From the NCBI GenBank assembly GCA_002359075.1, contig DEQA01000087.1:1-6399 (forward strand): a DNA stretch of 6,399 bases. The letters run 5' to 3'. How positions within the stretch are numbered: position 1 is the first letter of the stretch; the number at the start of each line of letters is the position of its first letter. Origin of the DNA: Planococcaceae bacterium UBA3378. GTDB lineage: Bacteria; Bacillota; Bacilli; Bacillales_A; Planococcaceae. Shown here piece by piece: positions 1 to 5,448 of this stretch. The notes beneath the pieces are model-generated. The model saw only the letters and a program-made list of their open reading frames with translations, was not told the origin of the DNA and searched no databases. The translations under genes were made by a program, and so were the position numbers.

Positions 1-83
1 GCATACATGCCAATTCCACATGCATCATGCTCGAACTCCGGTGAATAAAGGCCTTGTGGTGCTGGATATTGATGAAAAGCCAT
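1..83 (-). CDS. gltA: Glutamate synthase large subunit, N-terminal fragment
   Basis: This is the first 27 codons of a gene that runs off the left edge. The large subunit of NADPH-dependent glutamate synthase takes the amide of glutamine, channels the ammonia to 2-oxoglutarate and forms glutamate in the cytoplasm, working with the small subunit GltB. The visible peptide begins MAFHQYPAPQGLYSPEFEHD and continues ACGIGMY. Cys22 in the ACGIG context is the N-terminal nucleophile of the class II glutamine amidotransferase domain, exposed when the short propeptide (about 21 residues) is removed. An AGGGGGG ribosome site (90-96) lies 6 nt before the ATG. The gene is divergent from gltC, the usual arrangement in Bacillus, and is expected to be activated by GltC. 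The rest of the protein cannot be judged. Confidence 0.9.
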   Translation of the reverse strand, partial: MAFHQYPAPQGLYSPEFEHDACGIGMY

Positions 84-114
84 GTAAATCCCCCCTAAAT
101 CTTTCAATTACGTA

Positions 115-143
115 TTTACATTTTAAAGTTTTCGAAATAATAT
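115..143 (+). promoter_or_regulatory. Candidate gltC promoter
   Basis: TTTACA (115-120) and TAATAT (138-143) are separated by 17 nt on the plus strand, a good sigma-A match. The predicted start is near 150, giving a leader of about 50 nt before the TTG at 202. The element physically overlaps the candidate gltA promoter on the other strand. The GltC dyad (171-185) lies just downstream of the predicted start, which would suit negative autoregulation. Confidence 0.5.
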
Positions 144-149
144 AAACAA
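120..149 (-). promoter_or_regulatory. Candidate gltA promoter
   Basis: On the minus strand, TTGTTT (144-149) and TAAAAT (120-125) are separated by 18 nt, giving a predicted start near position 113 and a leader of about 30 nt before gltA. The weak -35 and slightly long spacer fit a promoter needing an activator. The GltC dyad at 171-185 would then be centred near -65, the usual position of a LysR recognition site. Inferred from sequence only. Confidence 0.55.
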
Positions 150-163
150 TATATAGTTTGGAT
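149..163. promoter_or_regulatory. Possible weak second GltC site (Box II)
   Basis: Read on the minus strand this is ATCCA-N5-TATAT, a degenerate version of the dyad at 171-185. Its centre is 22 bp (two helical turns) closer to gltA, near -43, where LysR regulators usually have an activation site. It partly overlaps the candidate gltA -35. The match is weak and depends mainly on spacing. Confidence 0.3.
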
Positions 164-170
164 GGAAATT

Positions 171-185
171 ATCTACTATTTAGAT
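171..185. promoter_or_regulatory. GltC-type LysR operator (Box I)
   Basis: ATCTA-N5-TAGAT is a perfect inverted repeat of 15 bp with the T-N11-A core expected of LysR family binding sites. It lies between gltC and gltA, centred about 65 bp upstream of the predicted gltA start, the classical place of the high-affinity recognition site. It overlaps the ATG at 184, which argues against that ATG as the gltC start. Confidence 0.65.
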
Positions 186-201
186 GAATGGGGTGAATAT
201 A

Positions 202-1104
202 TTGGAATTACGCCAGTTACGCTATTTTGTAGAAGTAGCCCAACGTGAACATATTTCCGAAGCGGCTGAACATCTTCACGTAGCACAGTCAGCTATCAGC
301 CGGCAAATCGCCAATCTGGAGGAAGAGCTGGGCACACCGCTTTTTGAAAGAATCGGGCGCAATGTTAAGCTGACACCAATTGGTAAAATCTTTTTGGAAC
401 ATACCATTACCGCACTCAAGGCAATTGATTTTGCAGCAAAGCAAGTGGAAGAATATTTGGATCCCGCAAAAGGAACAATAAAAATCGGCTTTCCAACAAG
501 TTTGGCAAGCTATGTATTACCGACTGTCATTTCCGCTTTTAAAAAGGAATATCCCGATGTCTCGTTCCATCTACGTCAAGGATCCTACAAATTTTTAGTT
601 GATTCGGTAAAAAACCGCGAATTAAATTTGGCATTTCTAGGACCTCTTCCGCCAAAAGATGAAGCAATCGATACGACTATTCTGTTCAGTGAAAATATAT
701 ATGCGCTCCTTCCTGCTAATCACCCGCTGGCAAAAAGAGAAAAGATTAATCTTGTCGATTTACGGCATGAAAATTTCGTCCTTTTCCCTGAAGGATACAT
801 CCTCCATAAAGTAGCTGTAGAAGCATGCAGATCGGTTGGGTTTGTGCCGGCAATTACGTCCGTCGGAGAAGATATGGATGCTTTGAAGGGGCTTGTTGCA
901 GCAGGCATCGGGGTAACACTGCTCCCCGAAAGTTCCCTTTATGATTCCACCCCTCGCTTCACGGTGAAAATGCCGATTACTATTCCTGCAATCCGCCGTA
1001 CTGTAGGGGTTATTTCACCACTAAACCGGGAGCTCGCTGCTTCAGAAAAAGTATTTCTTGATTTCGTAAAAAACTTTTTCTCCCGATTATCCCAGTTTCA
1101 ATAA
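202..1104 (+). CDS. gltC: LysR-type transcriptional activator of glutamate synthase, GltC
   Basis: GltC is a cytoplasmic DNA-binding regulator that activates gltAB according to the balance of 2-oxoglutarate and glutamate. The 300-residue product has an N-terminal winged helix-turn-helix (about residues 2-60, with SEAAEHLHVAQSAISRQI as the HTH core) and a C-terminal effector-binding domain (about 90-295). It closely matches B. subtilis GltC as recalled, including ELRQLRYF at the start, IKIGFPTSLAS, LRQGSYKFL and GVTLLPES. I chose TTG at 202: a GGGGTGA ribosome site (190-196) precedes it at suitable spacing, and it makes the N-terminus equal to MELRQLRYF of the family. An in-frame ATG at 184 and a GTG at 193 would add 6 or 3 residues, but the ATG lies inside the operator dyad and lacks a ribosome site. 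The gene is divergent from gltA and ends in its own terminator. Confidence 0.92.
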   Translation: MELRQLRYFVEVAQREHISEAAEHLHVAQSAISRQIANLEEELGTPLFERIGRNVKLTPIGKIFLEHTITALKAIDFAAKQVEEYLDPAKGTIKIGFPTSLASYVLPTVISAFKKEYPDVSFHLRQGSYKFLVDSVKNRELNLAFLGPLPPKDEAIDTTILFSENIYALLPANHPLAKREKINLVDLRHENFVLFPEGYILHKVAVEACRSVGFVPAITSVGEDMDALKGLVAAGIGVTLLPESSLYDSTPRFTVKMPITIPAIRRTVGVISPLNRELAASEKVFLDFVKNFFSRLSQFQ

Positions 1105-1108
1105 ACTC

Positions 1109-1137
1109 GCCGGCTCCGTTACAGGAGTCGGCTTTTT
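1109..1137 (+). terminator. Rho-independent terminator of gltC
   Basis: GCCGGCTCC (1109-1117) pairs with GGAGTCGGC (1124-1132) through nine pairs including one G-U, with a 6-nt loop and five T after the stem. It begins 5 nt after the gltC stop codon. Confidence 0.9.
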
Positions 1138-1225
1138 ATATGGGGCTCCAAGAGGTGACAGCGTTCTTGTCATTTTGATTAGCGTTATTTATCCAAATCC
1201 AATCGCTTTTCCTCTCATTTTGTCG

Positions 1226-1239
1226 ATTTCCCGGGAAAT
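1226..1239. repeat. Perfect 14-bp palindrome in the gltC-metQ gap
   Basis: ATTTCCCGGGAAAT is fully self-complementary with no spacer. It lies between the converging terminators of gltC and metQ, where no gene is visible. A second small inverted repeat, TGACA-N7-TGTCA (1156-1172), lies in the same gap. Neither has a T run, so neither looks like a terminator. No function can be assigned. Confidence 0.45.
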
Positions 1240-1253
1240 AACTCAGTAGTCAT

Positions 1254-1288
1254 AAAAAAATCCCAAGATCTAAAAAGACCTTGGGATT
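1254..1288 (-). terminator. Rho-independent terminator of metNPQ
   Basis: On the minus strand a 13-position stem (1276-1288 with 1259-1271, one mismatch) closes a 4-nt loop and is followed by a T run (plus-strand A 1254-1260). It begins 7 nt after the metQ stop codon. Confidence 0.92.
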
Positions 1289-1295
1289 CATTTAC

Positions 1296-2153
1296 TTATT
1301 CAGTTACCGGTACGACAGAGCCGCCCCATTTTTCCAGAATGAACTCTTGAATTTCTTCAGAGCGTAACGCTTCTACTAACGCTTTAATTTTTTCATCATT
1401 TTCATCACCTGCACGTACAGCGATGATATTTACATATGGTGAGTCGGAGTTTTCAATAGCAATGGCATCTTCCAATGGGTTTAAGCCGTTATCGATTGCG
1501 TAGTTCGAGTTAATTAATACAGCGTCGCCTTCTTCATTTTCATACATTTGATAAAGCAATGAAGCCTCTGTTTCTGCATCGAATTTAAAGTTTTTCGGGT
1601 TTTCCGCAATATCGGAAATTTCCGCTTCTGTTTTATCAATGCCTTCCTTCAGCTTGATCAAGCCTTCTTGTTCAAGTAAAGAAAGCATACGACCATGATC
1701 CGCTACAGAGTTTGATAAAAGAATTGTAGCTCCCTCCGGCAGTTCCGAAAGTGATTTATATTTTTTAGAGTAAATGCCGATCGGCTCGATATGAATACCG
1801 CCTGCGTTGGCAAAATCATAACCAAAATCTTTAATCTGCCCTTCGAAATAAGGAATGTGCTGGAAGTAGTTCGCATCGATTTCGCCGCTTTCAAGGTCTT
1901 GGTTTGGTAATACATAGTCTTGATACGGTTCAATTTCTAAATCAATGCCCTGTTTTTCTAGAATCGGCTCTACCTGCTCCAAGATGATTGCATGTGGCGT
2001 ATTGGACGCTCCAACTACTAATGTGGAAGATTCCTCATTATCTGTACTGCCTGTTTTTGTACCCTCATCATCCGTTCCACATGCAGCCAGTGCTAGTACA
2101 GATGCCGATAGTAATGTAGAAGCCAATACTTTTTTCTTTGTTAAAAATGCCAT
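1296..2153 (-). CDS. metQ: Methionine ABC transporter substrate-binding lipoprotein MetQ
   Basis: MetQ is the extracellular, membrane-anchored binding protein that captures methionine and delivers it to the MetP/MetN importer. The 285-residue product starts with a lipoprotein signal peptide: a KKK positive region (6-8), a hydrophobic core, then lipobox LAAC with Cys25 as the lipidated residue. A serine/threonine/acid-rich linker (about 27-43) precedes the NLPA-family domain (about 44-285), with family stretches such as GASNTPHA, YFQHIPYFE and LINSNYA. It is the last gene of the operon, 58 nt after metP. The ribosome site is imperfect (AAGGCGGG, plus-strand 2164-2171), about 10 nt from the ATG. 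Substrate assignment rests on the S-box leader and the neighbours; NLPA proteins can also bind D-methionine or methionine derivatives. Confidence 0.92.
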   Translation of the reverse strand: MAFLTKKKVLASTLLSASVLALAACGTDDEGTKTGSTDNEESSTLVVGASNTPHAIILEQVEPILEKQGIDLEIEPYQDYVLPNQDLESGEIDANYFQHIPYFEGQIKDFGYDFANAGGIHIEPIGIYSKKYKSLSELPEGATILLSNSVADHGRMLSLLEQEGLIKLKEGIDKTEAEISDIAENPKNFKFDAETEASLLYQMYENEEGDAVLINSNYAIDNGLNPLEDAIAIENSDSPYVNIIAVRAGDENDEKIKALVEALRSEEIQEFILEKWGGSVVPVTE

Positions 2154-2211
2154 AATCTGAAAACCCGCCTTTTCTTATAAAATTTTTATGATAGGTGCAT
2201 GGACGCACAAA

Positions 2212-2880
2212 TTAACGCTTATCGATTTTCGCTGTAATGAAATCACCAATATACTGAATAATGAATACGACAAGCAATATTAAAATTGTCGCCATTAATG
2301 TTACATCCGGTTGATTTCGCTGGAAGCCTTGCAAGTAGGCGAGGTTTCCTAATCCGCCTGCTCCGATAATGCCGGCCATTGCTGTATAACCGACAAGTGC
2401 TACCGCCGTCACCGTGATCCCTGAAATAAGTGCCGGCAAGCTTTCCGGCATCAATACTTTAAAGATGATCGTAGAGGTTTTCGCGCCCATCGAGCGGGCT
2501 GCTTCGATAACCCCTTTATCAATCTCACGCAGGGCGATTAATACCATACGCGCATAGAACGGTGCAGCACCGATAATCAGCGCAGGTAATGCCGCGTTGG
2601 CCCCGCGGATGGTACCAAGTAAAAATTTCGTAAATGGAATTAGTAAAATAATTAATACGATAAATGGGATCGAACGGAAAATATTCACTAATGACCCTGT
2701 TAAAAAGTAAACAATTTTATTTGCCCATAATTGATAGGGGCTTGTCAGGAACAGCAAAATACCAATCGCCAATCCTAAAATAAATGTAATGATTGTGGAA
2801 ACAGCTGTCATATATACTGTCTCGTACAAGGCTTCCATCATTTTCTCCCAGTTTACGTTCGGAAATAATTGACTAAGCAT
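2212..2880 (-). CDS. metP: Methionine ABC transporter permease MetP
   Basis: MetP is the membrane-spanning subunit of the methionine importer; two copies form the channel and dock onto two MetN ATPases. The 222-residue product shows about five hydrophobic segments (roughly 24-47, 60-84, 97-117, 150-178, 195-215), normal for the MetI family. The cytoplasmic EAA loop that contacts the ATPase starts at E126 (EAARSMGAKTSTIIFKVLMP). I chose ATG at 2880 because GGAGG (2890-2894) lies 9 nt before it; the in-frame TTG at 2886 is only 3 nt from that site. With this start metP overlaps the end of metN by 8 nt, which suggests translational coupling. Confidence 0.92.
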   Translation of the reverse strand: MLSQLFPNVNWEKMMEALYETVYMTAVSTIITFILGLAIGILLFLTSPYQLWANKIVYFLTGSLVNIFRSIPFIVLIILLIPFTKFLLGTIRGANAALPALIIGAAPFYARMVLIALREIDKGVIEAARSMGAKTSTIIFKVLMPESLPALISGITVTAVALVGYTAMAGIIGAGGLGNLAYLQGFQRNQPDVTLMATILILLVVFIIQYIGDFITAKIDKR

Positions 2881-3898
2881 GCTCAATCACCTCCGTTTGC
2901 AATTCATGTTTCGCCAGTGCGTGAAGTGCCGTCTGTATCTGTTCTTCCGTACCGTCTATATGCACAATCAATGTTCCGTAAGGTCCGCTTGTAGTATAGG
3001 AAATAGTCCCGTGGACAATATTGACATCCACACCATACTCCTTAATTAAATGAGAAATAACAGGCTGCTCTGTAGCTTGTCCAATGAACGTTACTTTCAC
3101 GAGTTTACCGGAAGGATAGTTTTGCAGAATCTGCTCGATTGATTCTCTCGTTTCATTTGTACCTGATACTTGTGAGACGAATCTTTTCGTAATAGGCGCC
3201 TGCGGGTTCTGGAAGACATCCAATACCTTTCCGGACTCTACTACCTTCCCTGCCTCCATAACGGCTACACGGTGGCAGATTTTTCGTATAACATGCATTT
3301 CATGTGTAATCAGAACAATTGTCAATCCCAATCGTTTGTTGATGTCGAGTAAAAGCTCCAGGATCGAATCCGTTGTTTCCGGGTCTAACGCGGAGGTTGC
3401 TTCATCACAAAGCAGTACTTCCGGGTTATTGGCAAGCGCTCTCGCAATCCCGACGCGCTGCTTTTGCCCGCCCGACAATTGAGAAGGATAGGCTTTTCCA
3501 CGACCTGTTAAACCGACTAAGTCGATAAGCTCTGCCACCCGTTTTGTCCGCTCCTGTTTTGGCACACCTGCAATCTCTAACGGAAAGGCAATATTGTCCT
3601 CTACTGTTCGGGACCATAGAAGATTAAAATGCTGAAAAATCATACTGATCTTCTGACGTGCTGCCCGAAGCTGTGCACCGGAAATTGCTGAGATTTCCTC
3701 CCGGTTTACTATGACCGAGCCCGTCGTCGGTTTTTCCAGCCCATTCAGCAGGCGAATCATCGTACTTTTCCCTGCACCGCTGTACCCGATAATGCCGTAT
3801 ATTTCTCCTTTTTCAATTGTTAAGTTTACATCGTCTACAGCTTTCAACTGGCCGTTTTTCGTTTTGTAAACTTTTGTTATATTACGTAACTCAATCAT
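2873..3898 (-). CDS. metN: Methionine ABC transporter ATP-binding protein MetN
   Basis: MetN is the cytoplasmic ATPase that powers methionine uptake through MetP. The 341-residue product has all ABC motifs: Walker A GYSGAGKST (38-46), Q-loop Gln89, signature LSGGQ (141-145), Walker B VLLCDEAT (161-168, catalytic Glu166) and switch His199. The C-terminal part (about 265-341) is a NIL domain, which in this family binds methionine and inhibits transport when internal methionine is high. The start is ATG 3898 (MIELRNITKVY), preceded by an AAGGAG site (3905-3910); the longer in-frame reading to 3997 would translate through the riboswitch terminator and is rejected. It is the first gene of metN-metP-metQ, controlled by the S-box leader. 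Confidence 0.95.
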   Translation of the reverse strand: MIELRNITKVYKTKNGQLKAVDDVNLTIEKGEIYGIIGYSGAGKSTMIRLLNGLEKPTTGSVIVNREEISAISGAQLRAARQKISMIFQHFNLLWSRTVEDNIAFPLEIAGVPKQERTKRVAELIDLVGLTGRGKAYPSQLSGGQKQRVGIARALANNPEVLLCDEATSALDPETTDSILELLLDINKRLGLTIVLITHEMHVIRKICHRVAVMEAGKVVESGKVLDVFQNPQAPITKRFVSQVSGTNETRESIEQILQNYPSGKLVKVTFIGQATEQPVISHLIKEYGVDVNIVHGTISYTTSGPYGTLIVHIDGTEEQIQTALHALAKHELQTEVIEHA

Positions 3899-3917
3899 AT
3901 TGGACTCCTTCTGCACG

Positions 3918-3954
3918 AAAAAAACCTTTCCACTATGACAAGCAGAAAGGTTTT
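3918..3954 (-). terminator. SAM-dependent leader terminator of metNPQ
   Basis: On the minus strand AAAACCTTTC (3954-3945) pairs perfectly with GAAAGGTTTT (3930-3921) around a 14-nt loop, and three further T follow. It sits between the SAM aptamer and the metN ribosome site. Its 5' arm is also part of the antiterminator, so only one hairpin can form. Confidence 0.85.
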
Positions 3955-3980
3955 CGTACAAATTTATACGTAACCGTTCT
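3944..3980 (-). promoter_or_regulatory. Antiterminator hairpin of the SAM leader
   Basis: On the minus strand AGAACGGTTACGTA (3980-3967) can pair with TACGAAAACCTTTCT (3958-3944): CGTA/TACG, a small internal loop, GGTT/AACC, one mismatch, then AGAA/TTCT, with an 8-nt loop. It shares 3979-3980 with the 3' strand of aptamer helix P1 and 3945-3954 with the terminator. SAM binding, by holding P1, would block it and favour termination. Pairing was drawn by eye. Confidence 0.65.
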
Positions 3981-4082
3981 CTCATCTTCCAAAGCATAGC
4001 TTTGCGTGACTTGGCACCTTTTTACAAATGTACTGGTTGCCGGGCTTCACAGGGCACTTCCCTCCACCGCTCTTTATAAGAG
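3979..4082 (-). promoter_or_regulatory. SAM-I (S-box) riboswitch aptamer upstream of metN
   Basis: The minus strand carries the conserved S-box core: AAGAGCGGTGGAGGGA, then GAAGCCCGGCAACC, then GGTGCCAAGTCACGC, then GATGAGAG. Helix P1 is CTCTTAT (4082-4076) with ATGAGAG (3985-3979), one G-U pair; P4 can form from CAAAGC/GCTTTG. Total length of about 104 nt is normal for the class. SAM-I aptamers bind S-adenosylmethionine and usually switch off methionine and sulfur genes by transcription termination, which fits metNPQ downstream. Confidence 0.95.
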
Positions 4083-4113
4083 TAACGTTATGAATTTTAT
4101 TTTTATGCTTGTT

Positions 4114-4143
4114 ACTGTACCATGTTCTGCAATTGTCCGTCAA
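4114..4143 (-). promoter_or_regulatory. Candidate promoter of the metNPQ operon
   Basis: On the minus strand TTGACG (4143-4138) and TACAGT (4119-4114) are 18 nt apart, and TG one base before the -10 gives an extended -10 element. The predicted start, near 4107, lies about 25 nt before the SAM aptamer. The -35 directly follows the yusE stop codon, and no terminator separates them. Confidence 0.6.
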
Positions 4144-4446
4144 TTACTTTTTTAATATTTCATACAAATTGGGTACGGATTGAAAGGCATACAATTTTTG
4201 AGCGTATTCTCCGTTCCGTGCAATTAATAAACAAGGAACACTTTCCACCTCATATTGCATCGCCAGTTCTTCCATGAAGTTTACATTTCCTTTACCGATC
4301 GCTACATCCGGCAGCAATTCTTCCGTAACCGCCAACATTTTTGAGGCTACAGCACATGTGCCGCACATAGGCGTATATAAATAAAAGGCAGCTACACGTT
4401 CTTTTTTCATCGCTTCCTGCCATTCCTGATGTGTCCATTCCTTCAT
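4144..4446 (-). CDS. yusE: Thioredoxin-like protein YusE
   Basis: This small cytoplasmic thioredoxin-fold protein of 100 residues probably takes part in thiol-disulfide exchange; its physiological partner is unknown. The active site is C28-G-T-C31 within YTPMCGTC, not the WCGPC of true thioredoxins. The cis-proline expected opposite the active site is P71 in SVPCL. There is no signal peptide. The gene starts 9 nt after the yusF stop, and its likely AGGA ribosome site overlaps that stop codon, so the two are almost certainly one transcript. The order yusF-yusE-metN is as in the B. subtilis yus region, except that B. subtilis has yusD between yusE and metN. Confidence 0.85.
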   Translation of the reverse strand: MKEWTHQEWQEAMKKERVAAFYLYTPMCGTCAVASKMLAVTEELLPDVAIGKGNVNFMEELAMQYEVESVPCLLIARNGEYAQKLYAFQSVPNLYEILKK

Positions 4447-4455
4447 CCAATCATC

Positions 4456-4779
4456 CTATTTCACTTGAAATTTGGCCGCCTGTAGAATTTGGCGTACAAT
4501 CATGTTCGGTGCTTCTGCCACACCGGTAAAAGGGGATGGAAGTTCCAGCTGTACTGCCTCGCTGTATGTTCTGCGCATCATTTTCCGCAAATAGTCACCG
4601 GATTTATCCCGGTCAAAAAAGGTAAAAAACTCGCAATACTCGTACGGCTCAAGCAGATCAATGAACGCTTCCTCATCTTTCGTGCCATGTGTACAAATGA
4701 TCAACACCTGTTCAGCCAGCAGCGGCTCAATTTTTAATTTATCAGAACGGCCTTCTACAATTATACACTTTTCAATCAT
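4456..4779 (-). CDS. yusF: Small Toprim-domain protein YusF
   Basis: This 107-residue protein is essentially one Toprim fold, the metal-binding domain also found in primases, topoisomerases, RNase M5 and RecR. The first motif is IIVEGRSDK with the conserved Glu9; the second is FFDRDKSG with Asp56 and Asp58, the acidic pair expected to hold Mg2+. Small Toprim proteins with the VEG.SD signature resemble the catalytic half of RNase M5, but the C-terminal rRNA-binding part is missing, so nuclease activity is only a guess. I chose ATG 4779 because GGGAGGG lies about 10 nt upstream and the family begins near this point; an ATG at 4812 would place the ribosome site inside the coding region. It is co-transcribed with yusE. 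Confidence 0.82.
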   Translation of the reverse strand: MIEKCIIVEGRSDKLKIEPLLAEQVLIICTHGTKDEEAFIDLLEPYEYCEFFTFFDRDKSGDYLRKMMRRTYSEAVQLELPSPFTGVAEAPNMIVRQILQAAKFQVK

Positions 4780-4810
4780 TTGCTGCTTCCCTCCCGCTTT
4801 TATAAAAAGC

Positions 4811-4930
4811 ATATGCGCATCTGCTTTCCTGCGGTAAGCAGCGGAAGCCTTCTCTTAGCGTATTTGCCCTGCGTAGTGATGGCTTTCTATAGCAGACACG
4901 GATGCCTCATCCTTGCGATTTATCCAAATT
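4811..4930. repeat. Possible degenerate interspersed palindromic repeat
   Basis: No gene is visible between yusF and the gcvH terminator. The stretch contains ATGCGCAT, then GCTTTCCTGCGG and GCAGCGGAAGCC, which pair imperfectly with each other, then CTTCTC, CCTGCG and a second GC-rich half. The wording resembles decayed copies of the GCTTTCCGCGGG...GCCTCCTC...CTGCGGGG type repeat that I recall as scattered between genes in many Bacillales. It is richer in G+C than the flanking intergenic DNA. This is inference from memory without an alignment. Confidence 0.35.
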
Positions 4931-4941
4931 GGGGGTGTTTG

Positions 4942-4982
4942 AAAAAAAGCGCCAAAATCTACTGTTAGATTCAGGCGCTTTT
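4942..4982 (-). terminator. Rho-independent terminator of gcvH
   Basis: On the minus strand an outer stem AAAAGCGCC/GGCGCTTTT and an inner stem AATCTA/TAGATT with a 4-nt loop are stacked across a 2x2 internal loop. A T run (plus-strand A 4942-4948) follows. It begins within 4 nt of the gcvH stop codon. Confidence 0.92.
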
Positions 4983-4985
4983 GCA

Positions 4986-5366
4986 TTATTCAGCGATCAG
5001 TTCTTCATATGCTTCTGCAGATAATAGTTGCTCTACTTCTGATTCATCCGAAAGCTCAATAACAACCATCCAAGCATTTTCGTACGGAGATTCGTTAACG
5101 AATTCAGGATTATCAGATAACTCTTCATTCACTTCTACTACAGTACCAGACACTGGTGAGTATAATTCAGAAACTGTTTTTACTGATTCTACGCTGCCGA
5201 ATGGCTCATTAAACGTTACTGTATCGCCTGCTTCCGGAAGCTCAACGAATACGATATCGCCTAACTCATGCTGCGCGAAGTCCGTGATACCGACACGTAC
5301 TTTATTACCTTCAATTTTTACCCATTCATGCTCTTGCGTATAGCGCAGATCTTTAGGAATACTCAT
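4986..5366 (-). CDS. gcvH: Glycine cleavage system H protein
   Basis: GcvH is the lipoyl-bearing shuttle of the glycine cleavage complex, moving the methylamine group from P protein to T protein and its lipoyl arm to L protein. In B. subtilis and relatives it is also the entry point for lipoate assembly, from which lipoyl groups are passed to the 2-oxoacid dehydrogenases. The 126-residue length is normal. Lys63 in GSVESVKTVSE is the lipoylation site; the start YTQEHEWVK and the TVVEVNEELSDNPEFVN stretch are typical. ATG 5366 is chosen because GGAGG (5376-5380) lies 9 nt upstream and MSIPKDLRYTQEHEW matches the family; the reading extended to 5435 has no family match. The P and T genes are not nearby, as in B. 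subtilis, where gcvH stands alone. Confidence 0.95.
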   Translation of the reverse strand: MSIPKDLRYTQEHEWVKIEGNKVRVGITDFAQHELGDIVFVELPEAGDTVTFNEPFGSVESVKTVSELYSPVSGTVVEVNEELSDNPEFVNESPYENAWMVVIELSDESEVEQLLSAEAYEELIAE

Positions 5367-5448
5367 GAACAAATCCCTCCAACGAAATATATCAATAATC
5401 CTTTCCAGTTTGACACATTTCGATAGCAAAAACAAGCTTCCATTCAGT

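Noticed and set aside
3899..3997. N-terminal extension of metN by 33 residues
   Set aside because: It would encode protein through the riboswitch terminator; the family start MIELRNITKVY with AAGGAG in front is at 3898.
4780..4968. Plus-strand open frame of 62 codons between yusF and gcvH
   Set aside because: No ribosome site, no recognisable protein, and it runs over the gcvH terminator; probably chance.
4981..5343. Plus-strand serine/threonine-rich frame opposite gcvH
   Set aside because: Antisense of gcvH; composition reflects the reversed acidic codons of GcvH.
5386..5391. Minus-strand TATATT as a gcvH -10
   Set aside because: The predicted transcript start would fall inside the ribosome site, and no -35 is found at the right distance.
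5367..5435. N-terminal extension of gcvH by 23 residues
   Set aside because: It reads through the gcvH ribosome site and has no similarity to H proteins.
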